From contig VMRT01000018.1 of NCBI GenBank assembly GCA_007713455.1, forward strand, positions 44,975-108,974: a stretch of 64,000 bases of DNA, given 5' to 3'. The translations under genes were made by a program, and so were the position numbers. How positions within the stretch are numbered: the first letter of the stretch is position 1; every line of letters starts with the position of its first letter. Shown here one piece after another: positions 41,051 through 54,337 of this stretch. The DNA is from Pseudomonas sp. Its GTDB lineage: Bacteria > Pseudomonadota > Gammaproteobacteria > Pseudomonadales > Pseudomonadaceae. Below the pieces are notes generated by a model. That model ran no database searches and was not told the origin of the DNA. It was given only the letters and a program-made list of their open reading frames with translations.

Positions 41051-41758
41051 ATGACTTCACTGGCTCGCCTCAAGTTCTACGCCACACAGCCCCATGCGTG
41101 CAGCTATCTGCCCGATGAACAGGCCACCACGCTGTTCCTCGACCCTAGCCAGCCGATGGACGCGCAGGTGTACGCGGAACTCTCCGAGATGGGCTTCCGG
41201 CGTAGCGGCGATCACCTCTACCGCCCCCATTGCCAGCGGTGCTCGGCCTGCATTCCGGCTCGCATTCCGGCAAGCTCGCCAGAGCTCAGCCGGCAACAGA
41301 AACGAATCCTCAAACGCAACGCTGACCTGCAGGTACGTTGTGTTCGCCCGGCGTTCAGCGAGGAGCTCTACACGCTCTACGCGACCTACATCGAAAAGCG
41401 CCATGCGGACGGCGACATGTACCCCCCCAGCCGCGAGCAGTTCAATACCTTCCTCGTGCGCGACCTACCGTTTTGTCGATTCTACGAATTCAGGCTGGAT
41501 GGACGACTGCTCGCAGTCGCCGTCACCGATGTACTGCCCAATGGACTGTCCGCCGTTTACACCTTCTACGATCCCGAAGAAGAACGGCGCAGCCTGGGGC
41601 GCTACGCGATTCTCTGGCAGATCGGCGAAGCAGCGCGTCTCGGCCTGAAGGCCGTGTACCTCGGGTACTGGATCAAGAACTGCCGGAAGATGAATTACAA
41701 GACCGAATATCGCCCCATCGAACTGCTGGTCAACCAGCGCTGGGTGACGCTCAGCTGA
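41051..41758 (+). CDS. bpt: Aspartate/glutamate leucyltransferase (Bpt)
   Basis: Transfers Leu to N-terminal Asp or Glu, another N-degron entry route. 235 residues, with the cysteine-rich block [16 protein letters not shown] near residue 60 and the C-terminal transferase core [14 protein letters not shown] and [15 protein letters not shown]. It lies directly after aat. The ATG at 41051 is used; a TTG six bases earlier is less likely. Confidence 0.94.
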   Translation: MTSLARLKFYATQPHACSYLPDEQATTLFLDPSQPMDAQVYAELSEMGFRRSGDHLYRPHCQRCSACIPARIPASSPELSRQQKRILKRNADLQVRCVRPAFSEELYTLYATYIEKRHADGDMYPPSREQFNTFLVRDLPFCRFYEFRLDGRLLAVAVTDVLPNGLSAVYTFYDPEEERRSLGRYAILWQIGEAARLGLKAVYLGYWIKNCRKMNYKTEYRPIELLVNQRWVTLS

Positions 41759-41858
41759 AGTCCTTGGCTCATCGACCCATTTCGGGCACAATGCTTGCCG
41801 CTTTTGCCCGCGCACGCATGCGCCGGGTCACTCATTTGGACACCGAGGACTTTACTGA

Positions 41859-42077
41859 ATGTCGAAAGAAGACAGCTTCGAAATGGAAGGTACTGTCGTC
41901 GACACCCTGCCTAACACCATGTTTCGTGTGGAGTTGGAAAACGGGCACGTCGTTACTGCGCACATCTCCGGAAAGATGCGCAAGAACTACATCCGGATTC
42001 TTACCGGTGACAAGGTTCGCGTGGAACTGACCCCCTACGATCTGAGCAAGGGTCGCATCACCTACCGCGCCCGCTAA
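41859..42077 (+). CDS. infA: Translation initiation factor IF-1
   Basis: The 72-residue OB-fold initiation factor that binds the ribosomal A site. The sequence [19 protein letters not shown] to [10 protein letters not shown] is near identical to other gammaproteobacterial IF-1. A strong terminator follows. Confidence 0.97.
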
Positions 42078-42095
42078 GCGAGCCGCGAGAAAAAT

Positions 42096-42119
42096 GCCCG
42101 GTTTATGCCGGGCTTTTTT
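42096..42119 (+). terminator. infA terminator
   Basis: GCCCGG pairs with CCGGGC across a six-base loop and is followed by six T residues. Confidence 0.9.
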
Positions 42120-42164
42120 GTTGCAGCAGCAAACAGCCGGAAACGGACGCACGCAATGCCGGAA

Positions 42165-42190
42165 CGAAAAACGCCCGGCCGAAGCCGGGC
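42165..42190 (-). terminator. clpA terminator
   Basis: On the minus strand GCCCGGC pairs with GCCGGGC across a four-base loop and is followed by GTTTTTC. It lies 19 bases after the clpA stop codon. Confidence 0.85.
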
Positions 42191-42208
42191 GCTCGATTCC
42201 ATCAAGGG

Positions 42209-44479
42209 TCAGGCCAGCTCTGCAGTGGTCTCGAATTCGAAGAACGGCTCGCCGCCCCGAATATCGATGTGAACCACGCCACCATGTTCGGCCAGCTCAC
42301 CGAACAGGATCTCCTCGGCCAACGGCCTCTTGATCTTGTCCTGAATAAGCCGTGCCATCGGCCGCGCACCCATCTGCGCATCGTAGCCATGCTCCGCCAG
42401 CCAGCTGCGCGCAGCATCTGACACCTCCAACGTCACATGCTTGTCTTCGAGCTGCGCCTGCAGCTCGATCAAGAACTTGTCGACGATGCTCTTGATGACT
42501 TCGTGACTCAGACGGCCGAACTGGATGATGGTATCCAGACGATTGCGAAACTCTGGCGTAAAGCTCTTCTTGATGACCTCCATCGCGTCAGAGGCATGAT
42601 CCTGCAAGGTAAAACCGATAGAAGCCCGCGCCGCGGTCTCCGCACCAGCATTGGTGGTCATGATTATGATCACGTTGCGGAAGTCGGCCTTGCGACCGTT
42701 ATTGTCCGTGAGCGTGCCATGATCCATGACCTGCAGCAGCAGGTTGAAGACCTCGGGGTGCGCCTTTTCGATTTCGTCCAGCAACAGCACGCAATGCGGC
42801 TGCTTGGTGATGGCCTCAGTCAACAAGCCACCCTGGTCGAACCCAACGTATCCCGGAGGCGCACCGATCAGACGAGATACAGTGTGACGCTCCATGTACT
42901 CGGACATGTCGAAACGGATCAGCTCGACGCCCAGCGCTCGAGCCAGCTGGCGTGCAGCCTCTGTCTTACCCACGCCGGTAGGCCCGGCAAAAAGGAACGA
43001 TCCAACCGGCTTGTCCGGAGCCTTCAATCCAGCACGTGAAAGCTTGATGGCTGTGGCCAGCGAGTCGATCGCATCATCCTGGCCAAAAACCGTGAGTTTC
43101 AGATCGCGCTCGAGGTTACGCAGCAGCTCCTTGTCAGAACTGCTGACGTGCTTCGGAGGAATCCGCGCAATCTTTGCCACGATGTCTTCGACCTGTTCGA
43201 CATCAATGCACTTGACCCGCTGCTCTTCCGGCTGCAGGCGCTGATAGGCGCCCGCCTCATCGATCACGTCGATGGCCTTGTCAGGCATATGCCGATCATT
43301 GATGTAGCGCGAGGCCAATTCTGCCGCAGCACGAAGCGCCTCATCGCTGTATTCGATGTTGTGATGCTGCTCGAAACGCCCCTTAAGGCCACGCAGAATG
43401 CCGATCGTGTCTTCGACTGAAGGTTCGCTGACATCGACTTTCTGGAAGCGACGCGCGAGGGCGCGATCCTTCTCGAAGATCCCACGGAATTCCTGGAAGG
43501 TCGTAGAACCGATGCAGCGGATTTCACCGGAAGAAAGCAAGGGCTTGAGCAGGTTCGACGCGTCCATCACGCCGCCAGACGCAGCTCCGGCACCGATGAT
43601 CGTATGGATCTCATCAATAAAAAGAATGGCATGCGGCCGCTTGCGCAACTCTCCGAGCAACGCCTTGAAGCGCTTCTCGAAATCACCTCGATACTTCGTA
43701 CCCGCCAGCAGCGCACCCAGATCTAGCGAGTAGACGACGCTATCAGCGAGCAGGTCCGGAACCTGATTATCCACTATGCGTTTTGCCAGGCCTTCAGCAA
43801 TAGCGGTCTTACCGACGCCAGCTTCACCTACGAGAAGCGGATTGTTCTTACGCCGACGCGCGAGAATCTGCGCGACACGCTCGACTTCGTTCTCACGCCC
43901 AACCAGCGGATCGATCCGTCCTTGACGCGCCAGCTCGTTCAGATTGCTCGCATAGGCATCCAGAGGATTGCCTGACGCACCCGGCTCGCCACCGTCCTCA
44001 TCCTGCATCTCCGCATCGTTCTCCGGGCTACCAGCATTGCCAGGCACCTTTGAAATACCGTGAGCAATGTAGTTGACGACGTCGATACGCGCGACGTTCT
44101 GCTGCTTGAGAAGGAATACGGCCTGGCTCTCCTGCTCGCTGAAAATCGCGACCAGCACGTTTGCCCCGGTCACTTCCCGCTTGCCAGAGCTTTGGACATG
44201 GAATACGGCACGCTGTAGTACGCGCTGAAAGCCAAGCGTAGGCTGGGTTTCGCGCTCCTCATCGTGCTGTGGAATTAGTGGAGTGGTGGAATCAATGAAC
44301 TCCTGCAGATCATGGCGCAGCTTGTCCAGGCTCGCGCCACAGGCCCGCAGCACGGTGGCTGCCGCTTCATTGTCCAGTAGGGCCAACAGGAGGTGTTCAA
44401 CCGTCATGAATTCATGACGCTTGGTACGTGCCTCTTTGAAAGCCAGATTCAGAGTGACTTCGAGCTCACGGTTCAACAT
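42209..44479 (-). CDS. clpA: ATP-dependent Clp protease ATP-binding subunit ClpA
   Basis: A hexameric AAA+ unfoldase feeding ClpP. 756 residues: an N-terminal double Clp_N repeat ([20 protein letters not shown]), a first ATPase module with Walker [14 protein letters not shown], and a second with [13 protein letters not shown]. Walker B sequences are ILFIDEIHT and [13 protein letters not shown]. The ATG at 44479 has GAGGTG upstream. The adaptor gene clpS lies just upstream in the same direction. Confidence 0.96.
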   Translation of the reverse strand: MLNRELEVTLNLAFKEARTKRHEFMTVEHLLLALLDNEAAATVLRACGASLDKLRHDLQEFIDSTTPLIPQHDEERETQPTLGFQRVLQRAVFHVQSSGKREVTGANVLVAIFSEQESQAVFLLKQQNVARIDVVNYIAHGISKVPGNAGSPENDAEMQDEDGGEPGASGNPLDAYASNLNELARQGRIDPLVGRENEVERVAQILARRRKNNPLLVGEAGVGKTAIAEGLAKRIVDNQVPDLLADSVVYSLDLGALLAGTKYRGDFEKRFKALLGELRKRPHAILFIDEIHTIIGAGAASGGVMDASNLLKPLLSSGEIRCIGSTTFQEFRGIFEKDRALARRFQKVDVSEPSVEDTIGILRGLKGRFEQHHNIEYSDEALRAAAELASRYINDRHMPDKAIDVIDEAGAYQRLQPEEQRVKCIDVEQVEDIVAKIARIPPKHVSSSDKELLRNLERDLKLTVFGQDDAIDSLATAIKLSRAGLKAPDKPVGSFLFAGPTGVGKTEAARQLARALGVELIRFDMSEYMERHTVSRLIGAPPGYVGFDQGGLLTEAITKQPHCVLLLDEIEKAHPEVFNLLLQVMDHGTLTDNNGRKADFRNVIIIMTTNAGAETAARASIGFTLQDHASDAMEVIKKSFTPEFRNRLDTIIQFGRLSHEVIKSIVDKFLIELQAQLEDKHVTLEVSDAARSWLAEHGYDAQMGARPMARLIQDKIKRPLAEEILFGELAEHGGVVHIDIRGGEPFFEFETTAELA

Positions 44480-44508
44480 AGCTTTCACCTCTTCTCCAGC
44501 AGTCGGAG

Positions 44509-44877
44509 TTAACCGTCCTTCTCGATCTCACAGAGCAGCGGGTGCTGGCATTCCCTTGCATATTGATTCACTTGCATCGCTTTGGTTTCGGCTACGTCGC
44601 GCGTATAGAGCCCGCAGACGGCCTGCCCCTCGGTATGGACGGCCAGCATGATCTTGGTGGCCTGCTCCCTGCTGTGATTGAAAATGCCTTCCAGCACCTC
44701 GACGACGAAATCCATCGGTGTGTAGTCGTCATTGAACATGACAACTTTATACATCGGTGGTGCCTTTAATTCCGGCTTGGCCTCCTGGACAGCGAGACCA
44801 GATGCGTCGTCTTCGTCCCGTTGAGGCCGGTCCTGATTGAATGTTAGTCGAATCTGAGCAAATGCATGCATGCGCAT
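44509..44877 (-). CDS. clpS: ClpS, N-degron adaptor of ClpA
   Basis: Delivers proteins with destabilising N-termini to ClpAP. About 122 residues; the conserved core [20 protein letters not shown] and the residues binding ClpA ([14 protein letters not shown]) are present. The start could be the ATG at 44877 or the one at 44871; neither has a strong ribosome site. It is divergent from cspD, the common proteobacterial arrangement. Confidence 0.94.
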   Translation of the reverse strand: MRMHAFAQIRLTFNQDRPQRDEDDASGLAVQEAKPELKAPPMYKVVMFNDDYTPMDFVVEVLEGIFNHSREQATKIMLAVHTEGQAVCGLYTRDVAETKAMQVNQYARECQHPLLCEIEKDG

Positions 44878-45089
44878 AACGGTTCTAGGTCGTGGCGCGG
44901 GGGCCAGATAAATATGGACAGCTTCGCAGCCAGCTGACGAGTCGCCTTGACTATCGGCAAAACGGTGATACAAACAGTATGTGCCTACAAGGGCAAACGG
45001 GTTGCGCAACATGAGGCCTCGGGCTGCATAAGCGCGGAATGAAATGGATGTTACTCCAGTAATGGACTCCTTTGCAGAGGGATAACAGC

Positions 45090-45353
45090 ATGCTAAGCGG
45101 TAAGGTCAAGTGGTTCAACAACGCCAAAGGCTACGGGTTCATCGTAGCAGACGGCGGCGATGAGGACCTGTTCGCCCACTACTCGGCCATCCAGATGGAA
45201 GGCTATCGAACTCTGAAAGCTGGGCAAGCGGTCATGTTCAACATCCTGCAGGGTCCGAAAGGCCTTCACGCAACCGACATCAGGCCACAGCAGGCCGTGT
45301 CCGAGGCGACGACCCCTGCTGCTGCCCAAGGCGTCTCGACGGTAGATGCCTGA
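45090..45353 (+). CDS. cspD: Cold-shock-domain protein CspD
   Basis: An 87-residue protein with a cold-shock domain ([18 protein letters not shown], then [10 protein letters not shown]) and a short C-terminal extension. CspD-type proteins bind single-stranded nucleic acid and slow replication in stationary phase. The ATG at 45090 has GAGGGAT upstream. Confidence 0.94.
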   Translation: MLSGKVKWFNNAKGYGFIVADGGDEDLFAHYSAIQMEGYRTLKAGQAVMFNILQGPKGLHATDIRPQQAVSEATTPAAAQGVSTVDA

Positions 45354-45370
45354 TTTGTCCTGAAACAAAA

Positions 45371-45400
45371 AAAAAGGCCGATCATCTGATCGGCCTTTTT
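45371..45400. terminator. Bidirectional terminator between cspD and icd
   Basis: A perfect 14-base inverted repeat (arms start AAAAAGGCCG and end CGGCCTTTTT) with a two-base centre. A-run and T-run flank it, so it can stop transcription from both convergent genes. Confidence 0.92.
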
Positions 45401-45411
45401 CATTCCACGCC

Positions 45412-46668
45412 TTACATATGGCTGATCATCGCGTCGCCAAATTGCGAGCATGACATCAACTGGGCGCCCTCCATGAGACGCTCGAAGTCGTAGGTGACGG
45501 TCTTGGCGGCGATAGCGCTCTCGGTCGACTTGATGATCAGGTCTGCCGCTTCCACCCAACCCATATGGCGCAGCATCATCTCAGCCGAGAGAATCAGCGA
45601 GCCCGGATTGACCTTGTCCTGACCGGCGTACTTCGGCGCGGTACCGTGCGTAGCTTCGAACATGGCGACCGTGTCAGAAAGGTTTGCCCCGGGGGCAATA
45701 CCGATACCGCCGACCTCAGCGGCAAGCGCGTCGGACAGGTAGTCACCGTTCAGGTTGAGTGTTGCGATGACGTCGTACTCGGCCGGGCGCAGCAGTATCT
45801 GCTGAAGCATGGCATCGGCGATGGCGTCCTTGACTACTATGTTCTTGCCGGTGTTAGGGTTCTTGAACTGCATCCAGGGCCCGCCATCCAGCATCTCGGC
45901 GCCAAACTCGTCGCGGGCCACTTCATAGCCCCACTCCTTGAAGGCACCCTCGGTGAACTTCATGATGTTGCCCTTGTGGACAATGGTGACGGAGCTGCGG
46001 TCATTGTCGACGGCGTACTGCAACGCCTTGCGAACGAGACGCTTCGTACCTTCCAGTGAAACCGGCTTGACCCCAATTCCGCAGTTTTCGGTAAAACGGA
46101 TCTTCTTGACGCCCATTTCCTCGGTAAGGAACTTGATGACCTTCTCCGCTTCCGGGGAGCCTGCCTTCCACTCGACACCGGCGTAGATGTCTTCGGAGTT
46201 CTCCCGGAAGATCACCATATCCACGTCGCCCGGCTTCTTGACCGGGCTCGGCACACCGGTGAACCAGCGAACCGGACGCTGGCAGACATAGAGATCAAGC
46301 TCCTGGCGCAACGCAACGTTCAAGGAGCGGATGCCACCGCCGACCGGAGTGGTCAGGGGGCCTTTGATCGACACGACGTAATCGCGGACAGCTTCGAGGG
46401 TTTCCTTCGGCAGCCAGGTGTCCTGATCGTAGACCTGCGTAGCCTTCTCGCCCGCGTAGATCTCCATCCAGGCAATCTTGCGCTTGCCGCCATAGGCCTT
46501 CTGAACAGCGGCATCCACGACCTTGATCATCACCGGGCTGATGTCGACGCCGATACCGTCCCCTTCTATATAAGGGATGATCGGGTTGTCGGGGACGTTC
46601 AGGGTGTTATCGGCATTAACGGTAATTTTGTCACCGCTGGATGGCACCTGGATCTTTTGGTATCCCAT
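45412..46668 (-). CDS. icd: Isocitrate dehydrogenase, NADP, dimeric type
   Basis: A TCA-cycle enzyme converting isocitrate to 2-oxoglutarate. 418 residues from the ATG at 46668 ([15 protein letters not shown]), with the substrate segment [20 protein letters not shown] split by its phosphorylatable Ser, and [22 protein letters not shown]. It is divergent from a second, unrelated isocitrate dehydrogenase gene at 47031. Together with aceA nearby, the window holds the isocitrate branch point. Confidence 0.96.
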   Translation of the reverse strand: MGYQKIQVPSSGDKITVNADNTLNVPDNPIIPYIEGDGIGVDISPVMIKVVDAAVQKAYGGKRKIAWMEIYAGEKATQVYDQDTWLPKETLEAVRDYVVSIKGPLTTPVGGGIRSLNVALRQELDLYVCQRPVRWFTGVPSPVKKPGDVDMVIFRENSEDIYAGVEWKAGSPEAEKVIKFLTEEMGVKKIRFTENCGIGVKPVSLEGTKRLVRKALQYAVDNDRSSVTIVHKGNIMKFTEGAFKEWGYEVARDEFGAEMLDGGPWMQFKNPNTGKNIVVKDAIADAMLQQILLRPAEYDVIATLNLNGDYLSDALAAEVGGIGIAPGANLSDTVAMFEATHGTAPKYAGQDKVNPGSLILSAEMMLRHMGWVEAADLIIKSTESAIAAKTVTYDFERLMEGAQLMSCSQFGDAMISHM

Positions 46669-47030
46669 GCTGGACTCCGTCTTCGTGGTTAGACATCGAT
46701 CATCTTTGAGGGTAACCCACTCGAATTGCCTGAAACTACATGTTCGTTCGTCGTATGCGCAATGCCGTTCTGCCCGAGGCTGGCTCGATGGTATACTGCC
46801 GCGATGACTCACAAGTCATAAGGGACGAACCTGTCTTGTACAAGTCCCGCCCCTTGAAACCTCAGAGTCGCTACCGCGGCTCGGCGGTTCAAATGCTCGA
46901 CACTCTATTGGTGCATCCATCATCACCGCGGCGAATCCCCCTTCTGGTTTCATCTAGACGGAGAGCCAGAGCGCCTACCCGGCGCACTCGGGATTCTGTG
47001 CACGCCCTGCAAGAAGAGAGTTATCGCTAA
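46669..47030. promoter_or_regulatory. icd / idh divergent intergenic region
   Basis: A 362-base gap. TATACT at 46792-46797 is a candidate -10 towards idh, though no good -35 is seen. A 10-base palindrome CTTGTACAAG lies at 46835-46844. No further gene was recognised. Confidence 0.4.
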
Positions 47031-49259
47031 ATGTCCACCCCTTCGAAGATCATCTATACCTTCACCGACGAAGCCCCTGCGCTGGCTACCTATTCGCTTC
47101 TTCCTATTGTAGAAGCCTTCGCCGCCTCCGCTGACATAGCCGTCGAAACACGCGACATCTCTCTTGCAGGGCGCATTCTTGCGAGCTTTGCCGACCAGCT
47201 CGACGCTGACAAGAAAGTCGACGACGACCTGGCCAAGCTTGCCGAGCTGACCGTTCAGCCCGATGCCAACATCATCAAACTGCCCAACATCAGCGCTTCC
47301 GTGCCGCAGCTCAAGGCCGCCATCGCCGAATTGCAGGCCCTGGGCTACAACATCCCCAACTTCCCGGAAGACCCGCAGACCGATGCGGAGAAAGATACCC
47401 GCGCCCGCTATGGCAAGGTACTCGGCAGCGCCGTGAACCCCGTGCTGCGCGAAGGCAACTCCGACCGCCGCGCGCCGGCCGCCGTGAAAGCCTACGCTCG
47501 CAAGCACCCGCACTCGATGGGCAAGTGGAGCAAGGCTTCGCAGTCCCATGCCGACTACATGCGTGGTGGCGACTTCTTCTCCAGCGAGCAGTCGATCACC
47601 ATGGACAAAGCTGGTGATGTGCGCATTGAGTTCGTCGGCAAGGACGGCAAGGTCGAGGTCAAGAAGCAGCTCTCTCTGCAGGAAGGCGAAGTGCTCGACG
47701 GCATGTTCATGAGCTGCAACAAGCTGCGCGCCTTCTTCGAAGACACCCTGCAGGACTGCAAGGAAACCGGCGTGATGTGGTCCCTGCACGTCAAGGCCAC
47801 CATGATGAAGATCTCGCACCCGATCGTCTTCGGTCATGCGGTCAGCGTTTACTACAAGGATGTGTTCGACAAGTACGGCGAGCTGTTCAAGGAACTGGGC
47901 GTCAACCCGAACAACGGTATCAGCAGCGTCTACGACAAGATCAAGTCGCTGCCGGTCTCGCAGCAGGAAGAAATCCTGCATGACATCCATGAGGTTTACA
48001 GCCACCGCCCTGAAATGGCGATGGTCGACTCGGTCAAGGGCATCACCAACCTGCACATCCCGAGCGACGTAATTGTCGACGCCTCGATGCCGGCGATGAT
48101 CCGTAACTCCGGTCAGATGTGGGGCAAGGACGGCAAGCAGAAGGACACCAAAGCGGTAATGCCGGAGAGCACCTATGCCCGCATTTACCAGGAGATGATC
48201 AACTTCTGCAAGACCAACGGCGCCTTCGACCCGGTAACCATGGGTAGCGTCCCGAACGTCGGCCTGATGGCACAGAAAGCCGAGGAATACGGTTCGCACG
48301 ACAAGACCTTCGAGATGCAGGCCGACGGCACCATGCGCGTCGTTCTGGCCGACGGCACCGTGCTGATGCAGCACGAAGTCGAGAAAGGTGACATCTGGCG
48401 TGCTTGCCAGACCAAGGACGCTCCGATCCGCGACTGGGTCAAGCTGGCCGTGACCCGTGCTCGCCAGTCGAACACCCCGGCGATCTTCTGGCTTGACCCG
48501 GAGCGCGCCCATGATCGTCAGTTGCAGAACAAGGTCGAAACCTACCTCAAGGATCACGACCTGAGCGGTCTGGACATCCGCATCATGGATTACAACGAAG
48601 CCATCCGCGTCAGCATGGAGCGCATGATTCGTGGCCAGGACACCATTTCGGTGACCGGCAACGTTCTGCGCGATTACCTGACCGACCTGTTCCCAATCAT
48701 GGAACTGGGCACTTCGGCCAAGATGCTCTCAATCGTTCCGCTGATGGCGGGCGGCGGCATGTACGAAACCGGCGCCGGCGGCTCCGCACCAAAGCACGTG
48801 CAGCAGCTTGTAGAAGAGAACTACCTGCGCTGGGATTCCCTGGGTGAGTTCCTTGCTCTGGCTGTGTCCCTGGAAGAAACCGGCATCAAGACCGACAACA
48901 TCAAGGCCAAGATCCTCGGCAAGACCCTTGACCAGGCCACCGGCAAACTGTTGGACAACAACAAGTCACCGGCGCGTAAGGTTGGTCAGCTGGACAACCG
49001 CGGCAGCCACTTCTACCTGGCTCTGTACTGGGCGCAAGCTCTGGCCGCGCAGGATGAAGACGCCGAACTGAAGGCCCACTTCACCCCGCTGGCCAAGCAG
49101 TTGACCGAGCAGGAAGCAACCATCGTCGCCGAACTGGCCGAGGTGCAAGGCAAGCCGGTGGATATCGGTGGCTACTATCGCTCCAACCCGGAACTGACCA
49201 GCAAGGTGATGCGCCCCAGCGCAACCTTCAACGCAGCCCTGGCCGCGCTGAACGCCTGA
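47031..49259 (+). CDS. idh: Isocitrate dehydrogenase, NADP, monomeric type
   Basis: A 742-residue single-chain isocitrate dehydrogenase, unrelated in sequence to Icd but catalysing the same step. It opens [20 protein letters not shown] and contains family blocks [14 protein letters not shown] and [18 protein letters not shown]. Pseudomonads commonly keep both forms side by side, and their relative expression changes flux at the glyoxylate branch. A 13-bp terminator stem follows. Confidence 0.96.
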   Translation: MSTPSKIIYTFTDEAPALATYSLLPIVEAFAASADIAVETRDISLAGRILASFADQLDADKKVDDDLAKLAELTVQPDANIIKLPNISASVPQLKAAIAELQALGYNIPNFPEDPQTDAEKDTRARYGKVLGSAVNPVLREGNSDRRAPAAVKAYARKHPHSMGKWSKASQSHADYMRGGDFFSSEQSITMDKAGDVRIEFVGKDGKVEVKKQLSLQEGEVLDGMFMSCNKLRAFFEDTLQDCKETGVMWSLHVKATMMKISHPIVFGHAVSVYYKDVFDKYGELFKELGVNPNNGISSVYDKIKSLPVSQQEEILHDIHEVYSHRPEMAMVDSVKGITNLHIPSDVIVDASMPAMIRNSGQMWGKDGKQKDTKAVMPESTYARIYQEMINFCKTNGAFDPVTMGSVPNVGLMAQKAEEYGSHDKTFEMQADGTMRVVLADGTVLMQHEVEKGDIWRACQTKDAPIRDWVKLAVTRARQSNTPAIFWLDPERAHDRQLQNKVETYLKDHDLSGLDIRIMDYNEAIRVSMERMIRGQDTISVTGNVLRDYLTDLFPIMELGTSAKMLSIVPLMAGGGMYETGAGGSAPKHVQQLVEENYLRWDSLGEFLALAVSLEETGIKTDNIKAKILGKTLDQATGKLLDNNKSPARKVGQLDNRGSHFYLALYWAQALAAQDEDAELKAHFTPLAKQLTEQEATIVAELAEVQGKPVDIGGYYRSNPELTSKVMRPSATFNAALAALNA

Positions 49260-49278
49260 ATCGACGCTTGAGTGTTAT

Positions 49279-49316
49279 CACGAACCCCGGCCTGGTGCCG
49301 GGGTTCGTGCTTTCTG
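49279..49316 (+). terminator. idh terminator
   Basis: CACGAACCCCGGC pairs with GCCGGGGTTCGTG across a five-base loop, then CTTTCTG. Confidence 0.85.
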
Positions 49317-49363
49317 AACGGAGGTGGCTGTTATCATCCCGTCCTTTACACAAGGCAGCTCTT

Positions 49364-49804
49364 ATGGACTGGCAACCGCATATCACCGTCGCGACCGTTA
49401 TCGAAGACCAGGGACGCTTTCTGTTGGTAGAAGAGCTCAAGGCGGGCCGACTCGTACTCAATCAGCCTGCTGGGCATCTCGAAGCCAATGAGAATCTGCG
49501 CCAGGCGGCTGTACGGGAAACCCTCGAAGAAACCGGCTGGGAGGTCGAGCTCATTGGCGTTGTGGGAATTTATCTGTACACCGCGCCCAGCAATGGCGTG
49601 ACATATCAGCGCGTATGCTTCGCCGCCAGAGCCCTGCAGCATGATCCGCAGCGTCATCTCGACGAGGGCATTGTCGCGGCTCGGTGGCTGAGCCGCGACG
49701 AGCTGGAGGCGCAACCTGAACGCTGGCGCAGCGAACTGGTGCCCCGCTGCATCGATGATTATCTGACCGGGCCGCTGCATTCGCTTGACGTGATTCGCAA
49801 CTGA
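49364..49804 (+). CDS. Nudix hydrolase (NudJ-like)
   Basis: A 146-residue hydrolase of nucleoside-diphosphate-linked substrates. The Nudix box is complete: G-x5-E-x7-RE-x2-EE-x-G in GHLEANENLRQAAVRETLEETGW, quoted here only for its key residues G, E, RE and EE. It lies just before mnmA, as in P. aeruginosa. It is similar to NudJ phosphatases acting on thiamin pyrophosphate; the exact substrate is uncertain. Confidence 0.88.
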   Translation: MDWQPHITVATVIEDQGRFLLVEELKAGRLVLNQPAGHLEANENLRQAAVRETLEETGWEVELIGVVGIYLYTAPSNGVTYQRVCFAARALQHDPQRHLDEGIVAARWLSRDELEAQPERWRSELVPRCIDDYLTGPLHSLDVIRN

Positions 49805-49873
49805 ACGCGGCTTCGTCATGCCTGCTGCAGCCTGATAGAATTCCGCCCCTTTGCAGAGCCTCAGCGTGTTCCT

Positions 49874-51001
49874 ATGCCTGTAACCACCCTCACTGCCCCG
49901 GAAAAAACACGTGTCATCGTCGGCATGTCCGGCGGAGTGGACTCCTCCGTTTCCGCCCTCCTGCTGCTCGAGCAGGGCTATCAGGTCGAAGGCCTGTTCA
50001 TGAAGAACTGGGAAGAGGACGACGGCACGGAATACTGCACCGCCAAGGAAGACTTGGCCGACGCCCAAGCGGTGTGCGATCGGATCGGCATCAAGCTGCA
50101 TACGGCGAACTTTGCAGCCGAATACTGGGACAACGTCTTCGAACACTTCCTTGCCGAATACAAAGCGGGACGCACGCCGAACCCGGACATCCTTTGCAAC
50201 CGGGAGATCAAGTTCAAAGCCTTTCTCGACTACGCATTGATGCTGGGGGCGGACCTCATCGCGACCGGCCATTACGTGCGTCGTCACGACGTGAATGATC
50301 GTAGCGAGCTGCTCAAAGGGCTGGACCCGAACAAGGATCAGAGCTACTTCCTGCATGCGGTCGGCGGTGAACAGCTGAGCAAGACGCTGTTTCCTGTCGG
50401 CGAGCTGGAAAAGCCCGAAGTGCGGGCGATCGCCGAAAAGTACGGGCTTGCCACGGCGAAGAAAAAGGATTCCACCGGCATCTGCTTCATCGGCGAAAGG
50501 CGCTTCAGCGACTTTCTCAAGCAATATCTTCCGGCCCAGCCCGGCAATATCGAAACCATCGATGGTGAAGTGATCGGCCGTCATCACGGCTTGATGTATC
50601 ACACCATCGGTCAACGCCAGGGCTTGGGCATCGGTGGCCTCAAGGCTGCTTCCGACGAGCCCTGGTACGTGCTGAGCAAGGACCTGCAGCGCAACGTGCT
50701 GGTGGTCGGCCAGGGCAACGATCATCCGTGGTTGTTCTCGCGCGCGTTGCTGGCATCGGAAATCTACTGGGTGAACCCCATCGACCTCAGCGCTCCGCTC
50801 CAGCTGACCGCCAAGGTCCGCTATCGCCAAAGCGATCAGGCCTGCACGCTGGAAAAGACGGCAGACGGCTATCGTGCCGTCTTCGAAGCGCCACAACGGG
50901 CGGTGACACCGGGCCAGTCGGTCGTGTTCTACGACGGCGAAGTCTGCCTTGGCGGCGGCGTGATCGAGCAGGCCGAACCCTGGTTTGAGGGTCGAGCATG
51001 A
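49874..51001 (+). CDS. mnmA: tRNA-specific 2-thiouridylase MnmA
   Basis: Adds sulfur to U34 of tRNA-Lys, -Glu and -Gln. 375 residues with the PP-loop [10 protein letters not shown] near residue 19, the first catalytic Cys in [12 protein letters not shown] (near 105) and the second in [13 protein letters not shown] (near 203). The next gene, hflD, overlaps its end (ATGA). Confidence 0.96.
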   Translation: MPVTTLTAPEKTRVIVGMSGGVDSSVSALLLLEQGYQVEGLFMKNWEEDDGTEYCTAKEDLADAQAVCDRIGIKLHTANFAAEYWDNVFEHFLAEYKAGRTPNPDILCNREIKFKAFLDYALMLGADLIATGHYVRRHDVNDRSELLKGLDPNKDQSYFLHAVGGEQLSKTLFPVGELEKPEVRAIAEKYGLATAKKKDSTGICFIGERRFSDFLKQYLPAQPGNIETIDGEVIGRHHGLMYHTIGQRQGLGIGGLKAASDEPWYVLSKDLQRNVLVVGQGNDHPWLFSRALLASEIYWVNPIDLSAPLQLTAKVRYRQSDQACTLEKTADGYRAVFEAPQRAVTPGQSVVFYDGEVCLGGGVIEQAEPWFEGRA

Positions 51002-51636
51002 ATACGCTCGACGAACAACTAATTGCACTCGGCGCAGTGTTCGAAGCCGCAACGTTAGTGGACCGCATCGCTCGCACCGGCCAGGTTCCGAACGCCTCGC
51101 TCGGCTGCATGCTGGGCAGCCTGCTGGCCCGCAACCCGGAAACCACACTGGAAATCTACGGCGGTGATGACCTCAATCTGCGTGACGGCTATCGAGCGCT
51201 CGTAGGCGCCCTGGAGCGCGACAGCAGCGCACTGCAGCGAGAACCACTGCGCTACGCACTGGCAATGATCGGTCTGGAGCGCCAGCTGGACAAGCGCGAC
51301 GACATGCTTCAGGTCATTGGCAGCCGTCTGGATCAGATTCAACAGCAGGTCGAGCACTTCGGCATCACCCACGAAAATGTCGTGGCCTCGTTCGGCGGTT
51401 TGTACCAGGACACCCTGAGCACATTTCGCCAGCGCATTCAGGTTCAAGGCGACATGCGGCACCTGCAGCAGACGGACAATGCAGCCAAGATTCGCGCCCT
51501 GCTGCTCTCCGGAATTCGCTCGGCACGTCTGTGGCGCCAGCTCGGCGGGCACCGTTGGCAAATGATCTTCAGCCGCCGCAAGCTGCTCGATGCGCTCTAT
51601 CCACGGCTGCGCTCGACCCAGGATGACGACCGCTAA
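50998..51636 (+). CDS. hflD: HflD-family protein
   Basis: A 212-residue, mostly helical protein. E. coli HflD is a membrane-associated protein that titrates lambda CII; the normal bacterial role is unclear, but the gene is constantly linked to mnmA and purB, as here. Blocks such as [21 protein letters not shown] are typical. Translation is coupled to mnmA. Confidence 0.9.
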   Translation: MNTLDEQLIALGAVFEAATLVDRIARTGQVPNASLGCMLGSLLARNPETTLEIYGGDDLNLRDGYRALVGALERDSSALQREPLRYALAMIGLERQLDKRDDMLQVIGSRLDQIQQQVEHFGITHENVVASFGGLYQDTLSTFRQRIQVQGDMRHLQQTDNAAKIRALLLSGIRSARLWRQLGGHRWQMIFSRRKLLDALYPRLRSTQDDDR

Positions 51637-53094
<1,458 letters not shown>

Positions 53095-53111
53095 GTTCGA
53101 CCATGTATGCA

Positions 53112-53140
53112 CGCCCGGCTGTGCCGGGCGTTTTTATTTT
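53112..53140 (+). terminator. purB terminator
   Basis: CGCCCGGC pairs with GCCGGGCG across TGT, then TTTTTATTTT. Confidence 0.92.
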
Positions 53141-53170
53141 CAGCTCTGTATATAGAGCAAGGTGTTACGC

Positions 53171-54337
53171 ATGACTTCTGATATTCCACTTCAAATTCTG
53201 GGCGGCATCAGCGCCCGGGAATTTCTGCGCGACTACTGGCAGAAGAGACCGCTGCTCATTCGCCAGGCCATCCCAGACTTTCAGAGCCCCATCTCGCCGG
53301 ACGAACTGGCTGGCCTTTCGCTGGAAGAGGAAGTCGAATCCCGCCTGATCATCGAGCACGGCGAAAGCCCCTGGGAGTTGCGTCGCGGTCCCTTTGCCGA
53401 AGACACCTACCAGCAGCTGCCCGAGCGTGACTGGACCCTGCTGGTCCAGGCCGTCGACCAGCTTGTACCGGAAGTCGCCGATCTAATCGAGCACTTCCGC
53501 TTCCTTCCCAACTGGCGGATCGACGATGTGATGATTAGCTATGCCGCACCGGGCGGCGGTGTCGGCCCGCATTTCGACAACTACGACGTATTCCTGCTGC
53601 AGGCGCATGGTCAGCGCCGCTGGCGCATCGGGCAGATGTGCGACAGCGAAAGCCCCATGCTGAGCCACGGCGATCTACGCATCCTGGCCGAATTCGAAGG
53701 CACCGATGAATGGGTGCTGGAACCCGGTGACATGCTTTACCTTCCGCCTCGCCTGGCCCACTTCGGCACCGCAGAGGATGCCTGCATGACCTATTCGGTC
53801 GGTTTCCGTGCCCCTAGCGCTGCCGAGGTACTGACCCACTTCACCGACTTCCTGGCGCAGTTCCTGCCGGACGAGGATCGTTACAGCGACGCCGATCTAC
53901 AACCGAGCGACGACCCCTACCAGATCCAGAGCGACGCTCTGGACCGATTGAAAGCGCTGCTTGCCGAGCACATGAGCGACGAGCGTTTGTTGCTCACCTG
54001 GTTCGGCCAGTTCATGACCGAGCCGCGCTATCCGGAGCGGGTGGAGGGGCCTGAGCTGGAGGAGATCGATCTGCGCTCGGCAATCGAAGATGGCGCCCTG
54101 CTGGTCCGCAACCCGGCGGCACGCCTGGCCTGGAGCGAAGTCGACATCGGCCTGCTACTGTTCGCCAGTGGCCAGAGTCGCCTGCTTCCCTCTAAGCTGC
54201 GCGAACTGTTGAAACTGATCTGCTCGGCTGATGCGTTGCACGCCGATAACATCGGCGACTGGCTGAGCGACGACGATGGCCGGGGGCTTTTGTGCGAACT
54301 GGTCAAACAAGGAAGTCTGGAGTTTGCTGATGAATAG
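53171..54337 (+). CDS. Ribosomal protein L16 arginine hydroxylase (RoxA/YcfD-like JmjC cupin)
   Basis: A 388-residue Fe(II)/2-oxoglutarate oxygenase. The JmjC core has the iron-binding H-x-D in GGGVGPHFDNYDVF (near residue 134) and the distal His in LYLPPRLAHFG (near 197). A C-terminal winged-helix part follows, as in YcfD. It would hydroxylate Arg81 of ribosomal protein L16. The ATG at 53171 is used. The GNAT gene begins inside its last codons. Confidence 0.88.
   Translation: MTSDIPLQILGGISAREFLRDYWQKRPLLIRQAIPDFQSPISPDELAGLSLEEEVESRLIIEHGESPWELRRGPFAEDTYQQLPERDWTLLVQAVDQLVPEVADLIEHFRFLPNWRIDDVMISYAAPGGGVGPHFDNYDVFLLQAHGQRRWRIGQMCDSESPMLSHGDLRILAEFEGTDEWVLEPGDMLYLPPRLAHFGTAEDACMTYSVGFRAPSAAEVLTHFTDFLAQFLPDEDRYSDADLQPSDDPYQIQSDALDRLKALLAEHMSDERLLLTWFGQFMTEPRYPERVEGPELEEIDLRSAIEDGALLVRNPAARLAWSEVDIGLLLFASGQSRLLPSKLRELLKLICSADALHADNIGDWLSDDDGRGLLCELVKQGSLEFADE

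Noticed and set aside
46950..48557. Minus-strand frame of 535 codons opposite idh
   Set aside because: Antisense shadow of a conserved gene with no protein features of its own.
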